A program made the position numbers and the translations under genes. Under the pieces are notes generated by a model. That model ran no database searches. It saw nothing but the letters and a program-made list of their open reading frames with translations, and had not been told where the DNA came from. Positions 36,579 through 46,178 of a DNA stretch of 64,000 nt are shown piece after piece. Position 1 is the stretch's first letter; each line of letters begins with the position of its first letter. The stretch is from Roseibium aggregatum (GTDB taxonomy: Bacteria; Pseudomonadota; Alphaproteobacteria; Rhizobiales; Stappiaceae): assembly GCF_014692675.1 (NCBI RefSeq), contig NZ_JABFCZ010000004.1, positions 124,001 through 188,000 on the forward strand, given 5' to 3'.

Positions 36579-37640
36579 ATGATGACATTGACCAGACGGG
36601 CCTTCGGCGCTGTTTCCTGCGCTGCCATGATTGCGCTCGGAAGCGGTTCGGCCCTTGCGCAGGCCAACCTGACCGCCGAAACCTCAAGCCCGGGGAACTC
36701 ACCGCACCTTTCGATCATGCATCTGGCCGACGTGCTCGGTCGCGACGGCATCGCCAATCTGCAGGTCCAGGAAGGCCAGACCCTCACCAACTCGATCCAA
36801 AACGTGGCCGAGGGCAAGACCGATATCGCGGCCCTGCCGATCGTGCTGCATTTCCTCCTGGAAAAGGGCCGCGGGCCCTACTCGAAACAGGGCGAAAACG
36901 GTGCCAAGCTCGCTGCCAATCTTCGCGCGCTTTACCCCTATAACGCCGGCGCCTACGGCCTGATTGCCCATACCAGCTCGAATATCGAGAAATGGACCGA
37001 CCTGAAGAACAAGACGGTCTTCAACGGACCGCCGCGCGGCGCTGCCCTCGTCAATGCCCGCCAGGCGATCCAGATGGCCGCCGGTTACAAGGACGGCGAG
37101 GACTACAAGGGAATGCAGGCCAACTGGGGTCAGCTTGCCAACATCCTGGTCGACGGATCGGCTGATGCATTCGTTGTGCCCCTGACCTTCCCGTCCGAAC
37201 GCGTCACCATCGCCCTGTCGGCCGGCAACGTGAACATCGTCTCCACGCCGAAGGAAATCTTTGAGGGCGAGGCCTTTCAGAGACTGCTCAAGGCGCCGGG
37301 CAACGTGCCGATCGTCGTGAAGTGGGAAAACATGGGCTACGGCGACGACCAGGGCGTGACCCTGATCTCTGAAGACGGAACCTTCCGCGGCATGGGCACG
37401 GCGTTTGCCGATGTCGTCAACAAGGACATGAGCAACGAGATGGCCAAGGCGATCACCGCCTCGTACATCAAGTCGATGGAAGAGCTGAAGGCCAAGGCGC
37501 CCTATGCGAAGAACATCAACATCGGTGTCCTGGATGCAGCGGATTCCGGTTTCTGCGGAGCCTTGTCGCTGAAGTACCATCCCGGCGCCGTCGAGGCCTG
37601 GGAAGAGGCCGGATACACGGTTCCGGACTGCGCGAAATAA
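36579..37640 (+). CDS. TAXI-family TRAP transporter solute receptor
   Basis: This 353-residue periplasmic protein has a Sec leader ending near ALAQA (residue 28) and the TAXI-family fold (AETSSPGNSPHLSIMHLA; a KTVFNGPPRGAA segment). It delivers an unknown anion to the fused permease encoded next. A GGGAGG box precedes the start. It is 50 bases behind the sulfatase and followed by a terminator-like hairpin. Confidence 0.9.
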   Translation: MMTLTRRAFGAVSCAAMIALGSGSALAQANLTAETSSPGNSPHLSIMHLADVLGRDGIANLQVQEGQTLTNSIQNVAEGKTDIAALPIVLHFLLEKGRGPYSKQGENGAKLAANLRALYPYNAGAYGLIAHTSSNIEKWTDLKNKTVFNGPPRGAALVNARQAIQMAAGYKDGEDYKGMQANWGQLANILVDGSADAFVVPLTFPSERVTIALSAGNVNIVSTPKEIFEGEAFQRLLKAPGNVPIVVKWENMGYGDDQGVTLISEDGTFRGMGTAFADVVNKDMSNEMAKAITASYIKSMEELKAKAPYAKNINIGVLDAADSGFCGALSLKYHPGAVEAWEEAGYTVPDCAK

Positions 37641-37651
37641 CGACAACAGGC

Positions 37652-37679
37652 GGCGGGGCGTAAAATCCCCGCCCGTTTT
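37652..37679 (+). terminator. Hairpin between TAXI receptor and TRAP permease
   Basis: GGCGGGG pairs with CCCCGCC around an eight-base loop, followed by CGTTTT. It would give partial termination and a higher receptor-to-permease ratio. Confidence 0.7.
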
Positions 37680-37759
37680 CCTAAATGATTTACCGGGCGA
37701 CGACTGCGCCCGACACACGCGCGTCTTAACGCACAGGCGGACGGCGACAAGGCCCGGAC

Positions 37760-40126
37760 ATGAACGCTGAAACGGAACATTCGCAACCCTTGTTTGCCCG
37801 GCCGGACCGGTGGGCGGCCATGCTCGGCATGGTGCTCGTCGTCATCGGCCTGATGAACACCATCCCGTCCATCCCCGGACTGGACGCCTTCTTCCAGAAC
37901 CTGACCGGCAATCCGAATTTCGCGATCCGCAAGTACCCTTACGAATTCCTCTATCCGCTCGCCTTCGTCATCATGATGACGGTGGTCGCGCTGAAGCATT
38001 CCTTCTATCGCAGCGCCATCAACCGCAGCCCGCTTTACAAGACCCTGTCGCTTGGAATGGACATCGCCCTGGTGGCAACCGCCATCATCATTGCCCTGTC
38101 CTATCTGATCGAGATCGATTCCGTCTGCCTGATCGACCAGTTCACCGGCGAACGCGCCGAGCTGATCGCAAAGGCGCTGAGGGAAGAAAAGGAATTCGCC
38201 GAACTCTACGGCCTCCCCGTTCCGACCAGCGTCGACGATCCGGCCTGCATCAACAATCTCGGCATCTGGATCTTCGCCGTCGTCGGCGGCGCGATCACGG
38301 TGTTCCTTGCCTATAACGTCAGGGTCTGGGGCTTCCCGCTGGTCGCGGTCGCCATCGCCATCGCCGCCTACACCATGATCACCGTTCTGATCTGGTACGT
38401 GTTCGGCGCCCATGACATGAACAAGTACCTGATCACCAAGCTGGGCGGCGAACCCAGGTTGCTGATGGACGGGCGGCCCAATGTCGAGGACATCCTGGTC
38501 AACAATGCCCAAGGGCTACTCGGCCGCTTCATGGGCATCCTCTTGAACACCGTGTTCCCCTATATCGTGCTCGGCTCCCTGTTCGGCATTTCCGCAGGCG
38601 GCCAGTCGCTGATCAAGATCGCCTTCCTGTGCACGCGGCGCTTACGCGGCGGGCCGGCCCATGCGGCCATCGTCTCCTCGGCCATGTTCGGCACCATTTC
38701 CGGCGGTCCGGTCGTCAACGTGCTCTCCACCGGCGTCCTGACCATACCGATGATGCTGAAGCGCGGTTTCTCCAAGGTGTTTGCCGGCGGTGTCGAGGCC
38801 GCGGCTTCGAGCGGCGGGCAGATCATGCCACCCGTGATGGGGGTCGCCGCCTTCGTGCTTTCGGCGATGACGGTCGTACCCTATCGGGAAGTGATCATCG
38901 CCGCCGTCATCCCGGCACTCGCCTATTTCGGCTGCCTGTTCCTGTCCGTCGTCTTCCAGGCGCGCAAGCAGGGTATTCAGGCGGTTGGCGAACTGACCGC
39001 CGACATGAAGCTGACCCGCGACGACTGGATCCACCTGATCATGATCGTGGCGCCGATCCTCCTGATCCTGTTTCTGCTGGTCACGCCGAAGGAAGCGATC
39101 GGCTGCGGCCCCATCGCCTCGCTGATCGGTATCGAGACCATCGTGCAGAACGGCGTCTGCCGGGCGGAGCACCTGCCCTGGCTGTTCCTGCTGGTCCAGA
39201 ATTCCGCGGGCGACGCAGGATCCGCGGGCTGGTGGGCAACGGCCCTGCTGGCCGTCCTGTTCTTCCTCGACAAGGACATCCGCAAGCAGCCATCGAAGCT
39301 GCTCAAGGCCTTTTCCGATGCGGGCATTCTGATCAGCACGCTCTACCTGATGTTCCTGGCCGTGTCGGTGATCGACTTCTGCCTGAACTTCACAGGCCTG
39401 TCCGGCTTCATCGCCCGCGACATGCTGAACGTGCTGCGCAGCTTCGGACCCGAACTCCAGTCCGGTGGCGTGTTCCTGTTCCTGGCGCTCGCCGTGACGA
39501 TGGTGCTGGCAATCCTGCTCGGCATGGGCATGCCGACGGTACCGGCCTATATCAACGTGGCGCTGCTGATGGGACCGATGATCGTCGGGCTGGGCATCGC
39601 CACCTTCACCGCCCACATGTTCATCTTCTTCTTTGCGGTGGCATCGGCCATCACGCCACCGGTCGCGGTGGCGGCCTTCGCCGCCGCCTCGATAACGCGG
39701 GCGGATCCCATGGCGACGGGCTTTTCGGCGGTGCGGTCAGGCGTCGTGATGTTCGTGCTGCCGTTCATCTTCGCCTTTTATCCGGAACTGCTGCTGATCG
39801 ATGCCGCCAAGCTCGACCCCGGCGCGACCGCCGGCAGCGCGCAATTCATTGCGGGCTACACATCCGGGATCGACTGGGGAGACCTGACCTATGTTCTCGC
39901 CCGGCTGGTGGTTTCGCTCTATTTCCTGTCCAGCGCACTGGCCCGCTTCGATGCGCGGAAGATGGGAGGCGCCGAGGTCGTCCTGCGCATGGGACTGGCC
40001 GTGCTCGTCATGATGCACGATCCGATGATTGCACTGCCGGCCCTGGCCGTCGCGGCTCTCTATCTCGGCTGGCACTGGATTTCGGCGCGGTCGCAGCAGA
40101 GGCTAGTGCATCCTGCGTTCAAGTGA
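37760..40126 (+). CDS. Fused TRAP transporter permease (4TM + 12TM)
   Basis: This 788-residue inner-membrane protein joins the small (DctQ-like) and large (DctM-like) TRAP permease parts, the arrangement used by TAXI systems. Large-subunit hallmarks are GTISGGPVVNVLSTG, the GVEAAASSGGQIMPPVMG loop and MGMPTVPAYINVALLMGP. It is driven by an ion gradient together with the TAXI receptor before it. The length and motifs look intact. Confidence 0.93.
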   Translation: MNAETEHSQPLFARPDRWAAMLGMVLVVIGLMNTIPSIPGLDAFFQNLTGNPNFAIRKYPYEFLYPLAFVIMMTVVALKHSFYRSAINRSPLYKTLSLGMDIALVATAIIIALSYLIEIDSVCLIDQFTGERAELIAKALREEKEFAELYGLPVPTSVDDPACINNLGIWIFAVVGGAITVFLAYNVRVWGFPLVAVAIAIAAYTMITVLIWYVFGAHDMNKYLITKLGGEPRLLMDGRPNVEDILVNNAQGLLGRFMGILLNTVFPYIVLGSLFGISAGGQSLIKIAFLCTRRLRGGPAHAAIVSSAMFGTISGGPVVNVLSTGVLTIPMMLKRGFSKVFAGGVEAAASSGGQIMPPVMGVAAFVLSAMTVVPYREVIIAAVIPALAYFGCLFLSVVFQARKQGIQAVGELTADMKLTRDDWIHLIMIVAPILLILFLLVTPKEAIGCGPIASLIGIETIVQNGVCRAEHLPWLFLLVQNSAGDAGSAGWWATALLAVLFFLDKDIRKQPSKLLKAFSDAGILISTLYLMFLAVSVIDFCLNFTGLSGFIARDMLNVLRSFGPELQSGGVFLFLALAVTMVLAILLGMGMPTVPAYINVALLMGPMIVGLGIATFTAHMFIFFFAVASAITPPVAVAAFAAASITRADPMATGFSAVRSGVVMFVLPFIFAFYPELLLIDAAKLDPGATAGSAQFIAGYTSGIDWGDLTYVLARLVVSLYFLSSALARFDARKMGGAEVVLRMGLAVLVMMHDPMIALPALAVAALYLGWHWISARSQQRLVHPAFK

Positions 40127-40158
40127 ACGCAGACCAGATGCTCTAACGTTTTAAGATC

Positions 40159-40206
40159 GATCAACTTTTATGCTTTCATGTATTCCTACATGAAAGCAGG
40201 TTGATC
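40159..40206. terminator. Long perfect hairpin between convergent genes
   Basis: GATCAAC (40159-40165) and GTTGATC (40200-40206) enclose an 11-base perfect stem TGCTTTCATGT/ACATGAAAGCA with a six-base loop. It lies between the TRAP permease and the convergent EF-hand gene. There is no T-run on the plus strand, so it may instead be a repeat element or an mRNA-end stabiliser. Confidence 0.5.
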
Positions 40207-40250
40207 TAGCGCTGACCGATCAGGCGTAACAGTTCAAGGGTAACGTCGGA

Positions 40251-40583
40251 TTACTTGCTGCCGACGCCGTGGGCGTTGTCGGCGGCGCGCATTTCATGGG
40301 GCGTGGCAACGCCATCCCGATTGGCATCGGCGATGGAAAAGGCATAGCTGTAGGCGCGCAGGAAGCGGATCTTCTTTGCCGTTTTCGAACCGGAACTGGC
40401 CATAGCCTGGATGAATGTCCTGAACTCTTCCCGCGTCAGGACCCTGTCTTTGTTCGTGTCGGCCTTCATAAAGGCGCTGATCTCGGTCTTGGTTGGATTC
40501 AAGTCGAGCGCTGCCGCGGAGAGGGGCAGAAAACCGCCGACGAGAAAGAAGGGTGCCAAACTGAAGAGAGCCCGAGCCCGCAT
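40251..40583 (-). CDS. Small secreted EF-hand protein
   Basis: This 110-residue protein has a signal peptide (residues 1 to about 25, ending LSAAALD) and two EF-hand loops with calcium ligands: D42-T-N44-K-D46...E53 and D86-A-N88-R-D90...E97. It is probably a periplasmic calcium-binding protein of unknown role. It is monocistronic and convergent with the TRAP permease. The upstream gap 40584-40713 shows no other gene. Confidence 0.8.
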   Translation of the reverse strand: MRARALFSLAPFFLVGGFLPLSAAALDLNPTKTEISAFMKADTNKDRVLTREEFRTFIQAMASSGSKTAKKIRFLRAYSYAFSIADANRDGVATPHEMRAADNAHGVGSK

Positions 40584-40713
40584 ATATCCAAAGCCTTATT
40601 ACGCCGGTTAACCGATCTACACGTTGAGAACGCGCGTAAAATACAGACTGTTGTGGCAAATTTCGGGCGCGAATTCGACATTTTCGGCTTCTGTGGGAAC
40701 CGGAGTGGCCTGA

Positions 40714-42207
40714 TTATCCGATCCGGGCCGCGATGCTCTTGGTCTTGCAATAGGATTTCAGACCTTCGATCCCCTTTTCCCGGCCGAAACCGGACTTCTT
40801 GTTGCCGCCGAAGGGCACCTCGACACCGCCGGCGAAATACTCATTGATGAAGATCTGACCGGCGTCGATCCTGCGCGCGAGCCGGTTCGCCTTTGAAAAA
40901 TCGCTCGAATAGATGCCGGCAACAAGCCCGTACTGGCAATCATTGGCAAGCTCCAGCGCATGATCCGCATCGTCGGCCACCTGCACGGTCAGCACCGGAC
41001 CGAAGATTTCCTCCCGGACCACCTCGTCGCTTGGCGCGGCCCTGTCGATGATGGTCGGCTCAAAGAACCAGCCCTTGCCGGTATCCGGATCCGTGGTGAC
41101 AGATCCTCCGGTCGCAATCTCCGCCCCCGCCGAACGTGCGCGGTCGACAAAGCCGGCGATCTTTTCCAGATGGGAGGCCGAATTCACCGGCCCCACATCC
41201 GGATTGCGCAGGCCATGACCGAGTCTCAAAGGTCTTGTCCGCCTGACCAGTTCCTCGACAAAATCGTCATGGATGCCTCGTTCGATCACGAGCCGCGAAC
41301 CGGCGGAACAGATCTGGCCGGCATTTTCGAAAATCGCGCCCATCACCCCTTCCATCGCCTTCTCGCGATCGCAATCGTCCAGGACCACCACGGGCGATTT
41401 CCCGCCCAGCTCCAGAACGACCCGTGTGACCTCGCGCGCAGCCGCGCTCATCACCGCCTGGCCGGTCGCAACGGAGCCAGTGAAGGTGATGTGATCCACG
41501 TCCGGATGGCTCGTCAGCGGCGCGCCGACCTCTGCACCTGTCCCGGTCACCACATTGCATACCCCGTCCGGCAGCCCGGCCTTGGTGAGGATCTCCGCCA
41601 GAAGCAGGGCGGTAAACGGCGTCTGCTCCGCGGGCTTTGCCACCACCGTGCAGCCGGCGGCGAGCGCCGGCGCCAGCCCGCGTGCGGTTGTCGAGATCGG
41701 GTAGTTCCACGGAATGATATGGGCCGTCACGCCCACCGGCTCATGGATGGAATATCCCAGATAGTCCGGGCCCAGCGGAAAGCTGTCGCCCTGGAGCTTG
41801 TCACAGGCTCCTGCGTAATATTCAAAGCAGCGCGCCGCGCCGCGCACGTCTCCCAGCGCTTCGTTGAGCGGCTTGCCGCTGTCGAGGCTTTCGGCCACGG
41901 CGAGCCTTGCCATGTTTTCCAGGATCAGACCGGACGCCCGCTGCAAGATGCGCGTGCGTTCCACCGGCGCCATGTCGCGCCATACATTTTCAAAGGCACG
42001 GCGTGCGCTTTCGACCGCCTGATCCACATCCGCCTTCGTTCCGGCGGCAAACGAGGCAAAGGCCTCGCCCCTTCCCGGATCGAAACTTTCCATGCTCTGG
42101 TTGTGGGACGGTCTGGAGAATTGACCGTCGATGAAGTGGCCGTCGGGAAGCCCTTCGAGCGTCCCGGTCTTGAGGACTTCGGCGGCGAGCGTTTCTGCTG
42201 TCGACAT
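40714..42207 (-). CDS. NAD(P)-dependent aldehyde dehydrogenase (betaine/amino-aldehyde type)
   Basis: This 497-residue complete ALDH has PWNYP, the catalytic glutamate in LELGGKSP, the catalytic cysteine in NAGQICSAGSR, and EEIFGPV. Similarity is to betaine-aldehyde and amino-aldehyde dehydrogenases. ATG 42207 is chosen because it falls two bases after the upstream stop and gives a normal N-terminus. It is co-transcribed with the enolase-superfamily gene and may oxidise an aldehyde made by the GMC or amine oxidase encoded downstream of the MocR gene. Confidence 0.92.
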   Translation of the reverse strand: MSTAETLAAEVLKTGTLEGLPDGHFIDGQFSRPSHNQSMESFDPGRGEAFASFAAGTKADVDQAVESARRAFENVWRDMAPVERTRILQRASGLILENMARLAVAESLDSGKPLNEALGDVRGAARCFEYYAGACDKLQGDSFPLGPDYLGYSIHEPVGVTAHIIPWNYPISTTARGLAPALAAGCTVVAKPAEQTPFTALLLAEILTKAGLPDGVCNVVTGTGAEVGAPLTSHPDVDHITFTGSVATGQAVMSAAAREVTRVVLELGGKSPVVVLDDCDREKAMEGVMGAIFENAGQICSAGSRLVIERGIHDDFVEELVRRTRPLRLGHGLRNPDVGPVNSASHLEKIAGFVDRARSAGAEIATGGSVTTDPDTGKGWFFEPTIIDRAAPSDEVVREEIFGPVLTVQVADDADHALELANDCQYGLVAGIYSSDFSKANRLARRIDAGQIFINEYFAGGVEVPFGGNKKSGFGREKGIEGLKSYCKTKSIAARIG

Positions 42208-42209
42208 GA

Positions 42210-43316
42210 TCACGCTTCGACCTCGCTGATCTGATAGGCGGATTTCGCCAGCCATTCCGGAGCGACCTCCACACCCCAGCCGGGTGCGTCGGTGACCGTG
42301 ACATGACCGTCTTCAACCTCATAAGGTTCGGAGGCGAACAGGCCGTACTGCCAAGGGTAGTAATCCCCCTCCTCGATGGAGAATTCCAGATATTTGCCCG
42401 GGTTCGGAATGGCGCGCAGCAGATGCATGGTGAAGAGCGTCACCAGCGACAGGTTGGCCGAATGCGGCGTGCAGGGAATGCCGGCCTGATGCGCCATCTG
42501 CGCCACCTTCATGGACCGCAGCATGCCGCCGAGATAACACACGTCCGGCTGGACGATATCGACCACGCGTCCGTCGACCATCCGTTGCCAGTCGACCAGC
42601 GAACAGTCCTGCTCGCCGCCGGCCACGTCGATGTTGAGCGCATCGCTCACCTGTTTGGTCTGGTCATAATGCCAGTAGGGGCAGGGTTCCTCGTAGTGGG
42701 AAATGCCGTTGTCCTCAAGGAACCTTCCGGTCTCGATCGCCTTTGCCGGCGAATAGCAGGAATTGGCGTCGACCATGAGCTGGGTGTCGTCGGCGAACGC
42801 CCCGCGCATGGCCGGAACGATCGCCTCGGTACGGCCCGGCCATTCGTCCTGGTCGTGGCCGCATTCGGCACCGATGCGGAACTTGAAGGCGGTGAAGCCG
42901 CACTCGTTCTGCAGCCTTTTCAGCCGGTCCACCTCGTCATCCGGCGTGATGTCCCGCTTCATGGACGAACCGTAGGCGCGCACCTTGCCCGGCGTACCGC
43001 CGAGCAATTCGCACACCGGCTTGCCTTCCAGCTTGCCGCGCAGATCGAACAGCGCGGTATCGAGCCCGCCCATGGCTCGGCGCAGGTAGGACCCGGGGAA
43101 CTTGTGCTCCTTCTCCGGAATGATTTCCATCAGGTGGGCGATATCGAAAGCGTCCTGCCCGAGCGCATAGGGCGCGACCTGCCGGTGGACCACCTGCGCC
43201 GTGATATCGGCGTAGTAAGGCGCCACCTGCCCCCAGCCCTGAGCGCCCGTGTCCGAGGTCACACGGACAAAGCAGACGAACGGGTCGGTGAAGGTTTCTA
43301 TCGAACGAATTTTCAT
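42210..43316 (-). CDS. Enolase-superfamily enzyme (mandelate racemase/muconate lactonising type)
   Basis: This 368-residue TIM-barrel enzyme has the superfamily metal ligands in MVDANS, YEEP and GGEQD, a basic FKFRIG motif on strand 2 and a catalytic histidine in TPHSAN. These enzymes take a proton alpha to a carboxylate to racemise or dehydrate acids (sugar acids, hydroxyproline derivatives and others). The substrate cannot be read from sequence. Its gene is divergent from MocR across an AATTGG repeat pair. ATG 43316 gives the usual MKIRSIE start. Confidence 0.88.
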   Translation of the reverse strand: MKIRSIETFTDPFVCFVRVTSDTGAQGWGQVAPYYADITAQVVHRQVAPYALGQDAFDIAHLMEIIPEKEHKFPGSYLRRAMGGLDTALFDLRGKLEGKPVCELLGGTPGKVRAYGSSMKRDITPDDEVDRLKRLQNECGFTAFKFRIGAECGHDQDEWPGRTEAIVPAMRGAFADDTQLMVDANSCYSPAKAIETGRFLEDNGISHYEEPCPYWHYDQTKQVSDALNIDVAGGEQDCSLVDWQRMVDGRVVDIVQPDVCYLGGMLRSMKVAQMAHQAGIPCTPHSANLSLVTLFTMHLLRAIPNPGKYLEFSIEEGDYYPWQYGLFASEPYEVEDGHVTVTDAPGWGVEVAPEWLAKSAYQISEVEA

Positions 43317-43383
43317 GGTCGGTCCACGTTTCTGGCACGCAAATTCATGCGGCTCGGCAACTCGGGCTTGCAAAGCTAGTCGG

Positions 43384-43431
43384 AATTGGCCCTGTTAGTA
43401 GATCCGTTTTGGGGAAACTGTCATACCAATT
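43384..43431. promoter_or_regulatory. Candidate MocR operator, divergent promoter region
   Basis: AATTGG (43384-43389, followed by CCCTG) and CCAATT (43426-43431) face each other in the 127-base gap between the enolase-superfamily gene and the MocR gene. The span of 48 bases equals that of the similar pair at 44937-44984. Confidence 0.5.
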
Positions 43432-43443
43432 TGCGAGCCTGCC

Positions 43444-44916
43444 ATGAAACGCCATGCCGGTGCCGTCCTCTCGTCGATCCGGATCGACAACGCCTCCGAC
43501 CGGCGAAAATCGGTCCAGCTCTATATGGGACTCCGGGAACTGCTGCTATCGGGCGGTCTCAGTCCCGGAGACCGGATGCCCGCCACCCGGACACTGGCGC
43601 AGGAACTCGGCGTCTCGCGGACGACGGTGATCGACGCCATCGACCGGCTCGTCTCCGAAGGCCTGCTGGAATCCCGTGTCGGCGCCGGCACCTATGTCAG
43701 CGCGGCCCTCGCCGCCCAGCAGAAGCTGGCCGCGGTCCCGAGCGGCTCGAAGGGACAGTTTGCCGAGCCGCGCCTCTCCCATGCGGCGACCCACGCGGTG
43801 CCGGCGTTCTCGCCGCGCAGCCGCCTGCCGCACAAGTCGGCCCCCTTCATCACCGCCCTGCCGGCGCTCGACGCCTTTCCCATGGCCCAGTGGGCGAGGC
43901 TCTCCGCCCGTCACTGGCGCAAGGACAGGGATCACGTGACCGGATATGGCGAGGCTTTTGGCTATGGCCGGCTGCGCACCGCGATCGCCCAGCAGCTCAA
44001 CGCGTCGCGCGGCATCAAGTGCGATCCGGACCAGATCTTCATCGTCAACGGTGCGCAGCATGCCTTCTCGCTGATCAGTGCCATGCTGGTGAATCCGGGC
44101 GAGGCGGTCTGGTTCGAAAACCCCGGCGCGATCGGCGCCCGCAATGCCTTTATCGCAAATGGCGCCAAACTGGTGCCGGTTCCCGTCGACGAAGACGGGA
44201 TCTGCGTTCACGAGGGACTGGAGAAGGCGCCTTATTTCCGCCTGGCCTTCGTCACTCCCTCCCATCAGCAGCCGCTCGGGCATGTCATGAGCCTGAGCCG
44301 CCGTCTGGCATTGCTGCAGGCGGCCAAGGATGCCGACGCCATGATCGTCGAGGACGACTATGACGGCGAATTCTATTATGGCGACCAGCCGCCGCCGACC
44401 CTGAAGAGCATCGACACGCAGGAACGGGTCATCTATGTCGGCACCTTTTCCAAATCGCTGTTCCCGTCCCTGCGGCTCGGCTTCACCCTCTCGCCCGTCG
44501 GCCTGGTCGACAGCTTCAAACGGGTCTACAGCGCCTGGCAGAGCGGTGTGCCGACCGCGACCCAGGCGATCGTCGCCGATTTCATGGACGAGGGCATGTT
44601 CGCCACCCACATCCGGACCATGCGCCAGATCTACAAGGAGCGTCACGACACCCTTCTCGAGGCGGCCCGCAAACTGGAAGGCAGGCTCGATGTCCGGCCG
44701 ACCAGGAGCGGTTTTCACGCGGTCGGCTTTCTGAAGAACGGCCTGTCGGAGCAGGAGGTGGTGCGCAAATCCCAGGACGCCGGTGTCGTCACCGCCGGCC
44801 TTGGCCGCTACGCCCTGACACCGATCCCGCAACAGGGCGTTGTTCTCGGCTTTGGCAGCACACCGCCCGACGACATCCGCAAGGGGATCGAAACACTTCG
44901 CAGGGTCCTCCCCTGA
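43444..44916 (+). CDS. MocR-family regulator (GntR helix-turn-helix fused to aminotransferase-like domain)
   Basis: This 490-residue protein has a GntR winged helix (about 25-90: LSPGDRMPATRTLAQELGV, SRTTVIDAIDRLVSEGLLESR) and a fold-type I PLP-dependent domain, with the PLP lysine expected in VGTFSKSLFPSLRLG. MocR proteins sense an amino compound through PLP and control nearby catabolic genes. It is flanked on both sides by similar inverted repeats, so it probably controls both the enolase/ALDH pair and the ABC operon. Confidence 0.93.
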   Translation: MKRHAGAVLSSIRIDNASDRRKSVQLYMGLRELLLSGGLSPGDRMPATRTLAQELGVSRTTVIDAIDRLVSEGLLESRVGAGTYVSAALAAQQKLAAVPSGSKGQFAEPRLSHAATHAVPAFSPRSRLPHKSAPFITALPALDAFPMAQWARLSARHWRKDRDHVTGYGEAFGYGRLRTAIAQQLNASRGIKCDPDQIFIVNGAQHAFSLISAMLVNPGEAVWFENPGAIGARNAFIANGAKLVPVPVDEDGICVHEGLEKAPYFRLAFVTPSHQQPLGHVMSLSRRLALLQAAKDADAMIVEDDYDGEFYYGDQPPPTLKSIDTQERVIYVGTFSKSLFPSLRLGFTLSPVGLVDSFKRVYSAWQSGVPTATQAIVADFMDEGMFATHIRTMRQIYKERHDTLLEAARKLEGRLDVRPTRSGFHAVGFLKNGLSEQEVVRKSQDAGVVTAGLGRYALTPIPQQGVVLGFGSTPPDDIRKGIETLRRVLP

Positions 44917-44936
44917 TTGTGAATACCCGGCCTCGG

Positions 44937-44984
44937 AATTGGTCTGAAAAAATATCTGCAATGGATATATTTTACAGTCCAATT
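44937..44984. promoter_or_regulatory. Candidate MocR operator before the polyamine-type ABC operon
   Basis: AATTGGTCTG (44937-44946) and CAGTCCAATT (44975-44984) form an inverted repeat with A+T-rich inner arms (AAAAATATC/GATATATTTT). It sits between the MocR stop and the receptor gene start. Confidence 0.6.
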
Positions 44985-45062
44985 GGCACCTAAGCTTTTC
45001 TCATAGTGGTAAATTTGATTAGACGAAATTATCGGTGTCGATTGCATTGAAGGGAGAAAGCA

Positions 45063-46139
45063 ATGTCGATCAAGACGACCGTGGCCGGGCTTCTGGCTGC
45101 AACCATGCTCGCGGGAGCAAGCTCCGCACACGCTGAAACCCTGAGGCTTCTGACCTGGGGGTCCTATGCGCCGGAAGAACTGATCCAGAAGTTCGAAGCC
45201 GAATATCCGGATATCGATGTCGAGGTGACCTTTTCCAACAACGAGGAAATGATCGCCAAGCTCCGGGCCACCGGCGGCGCGGGTTTCGACCTGGCCCAAC
45301 CGAGCCATGACCGCATCTACGCGGCGCAGCTGGAATACAACATCTACAAGCCGCTCGATCTGTCCAAGATCAACACCGACGTCATGCAGCCCAAGCTTCT
45401 GGACGGCGTGAAGGCCAACACCACGATCGACGGCGAAGTCTATGCCGTGCCGCATCAGTGGGGCACCTCGGGCCTGATGGCAGACAAGTCCAAGGCTCCC
45501 GACGTCAAGGGCTGGGGCGATCTCTGCGATCCGAAATACAAGGGCAAGACCTCGATGCGCCTGAAGCGCACGATCCTGCTCGGCACCGCTTTCGCCATGG
45601 GCGACAACCCGTTCGAGGCCTATTCGGATCTGGAGAAATACCAGTCGATCCTCGACAAGGTCGCCGACAAGCTGATCGCCTGCAAGGACAACATCAAGGC
45701 CTACTGGAACAGCGGCGACGACCTGTCCGCCATGATGCTGTCCGGCGAAATCGTGGCCTCGGAGACCTGGGACTCCACCGCTTACAAGCTCTACGCCCAG
45801 AACAAGAACATCGTCTTCGTTCCGCCGGCAACGGGTGCGCTGGCCTGGATCGACACCTTCGCCATCCCCCGCAAGGGCAAGGCCGATGACGCCGCCTACA
45901 AGTGGATCAACTTCGTGCTGCGGCCGGAAAACGTCTCGATCATGTCCGCAAGCACCGGCGCGATCGCCTCCGTCAAGGGCGCCAAGGATCTGCTGCCCGC
46001 CGACAAGAAGGCAGCCGTGAACGCCGCCTTCACCGATGCGGATATCGACAATCTGAAATTCTTCGCCAACATTCCTCCCGGTGTGGAGGACATGGAAGGC
46101 CGCACGCTTGAGAAGATCAAGGCGGCGACCGGCGGATAA
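45063..46139 (+). CDS. Periplasmic receptor of a polyamine-type ABC transporter (PotD/F-like)
   Basis: This 358-residue receptor has a Sec leader ending SAHAE (about residue 24) and the PotD-type start LRLLTWGSYAPEELIQKFEAEYP. Mid-sequence features fit the spermidine/putrescine family (an AYWNSGDDLSAMMLSGE loop). A GGGAGAAAG box precedes the ATG. The ligand may be a polyamine or another cationic nitrogen compound. It is separated from its ATPase gene by a hairpin. Confidence 0.9.
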   Translation: MSIKTTVAGLLAATMLAGASSAHAETLRLLTWGSYAPEELIQKFEAEYPDIDVEVTFSNNEEMIAKLRATGGAGFDLAQPSHDRIYAAQLEYNIYKPLDLSKINTDVMQPKLLDGVKANTTIDGEVYAVPHQWGTSGLMADKSKAPDVKGWGDLCDPKYKGKTSMRLKRTILLGTAFAMGDNPFEAYSDLEKYQSILDKVADKLIACKDNIKAYWNSGDDLSAMMLSGEIVASETWDSTAYKLYAQNKNIVFVPPATGALAWIDTFAIPRKGKADDAAYKWINFVLRPENVSIMSASTGAIASVKGAKDLLPADKKAAVNAAFTDADIDNLKFFANIPPGVEDMEGRTLEKIKAATGG

Positions 46140-46178
46140 TTCCGGGTCAAGGTAACGGTCCTACTTACCTCCCGAAAT

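Noticed and set aside
44985-45002. Possible sigma54 promoter TTGGCACCTAAGCTTTTC before the polyamine-type receptor
   Set aside because: The -12 GC is missing at the required ten-base spacing, so it does not meet the consensus.
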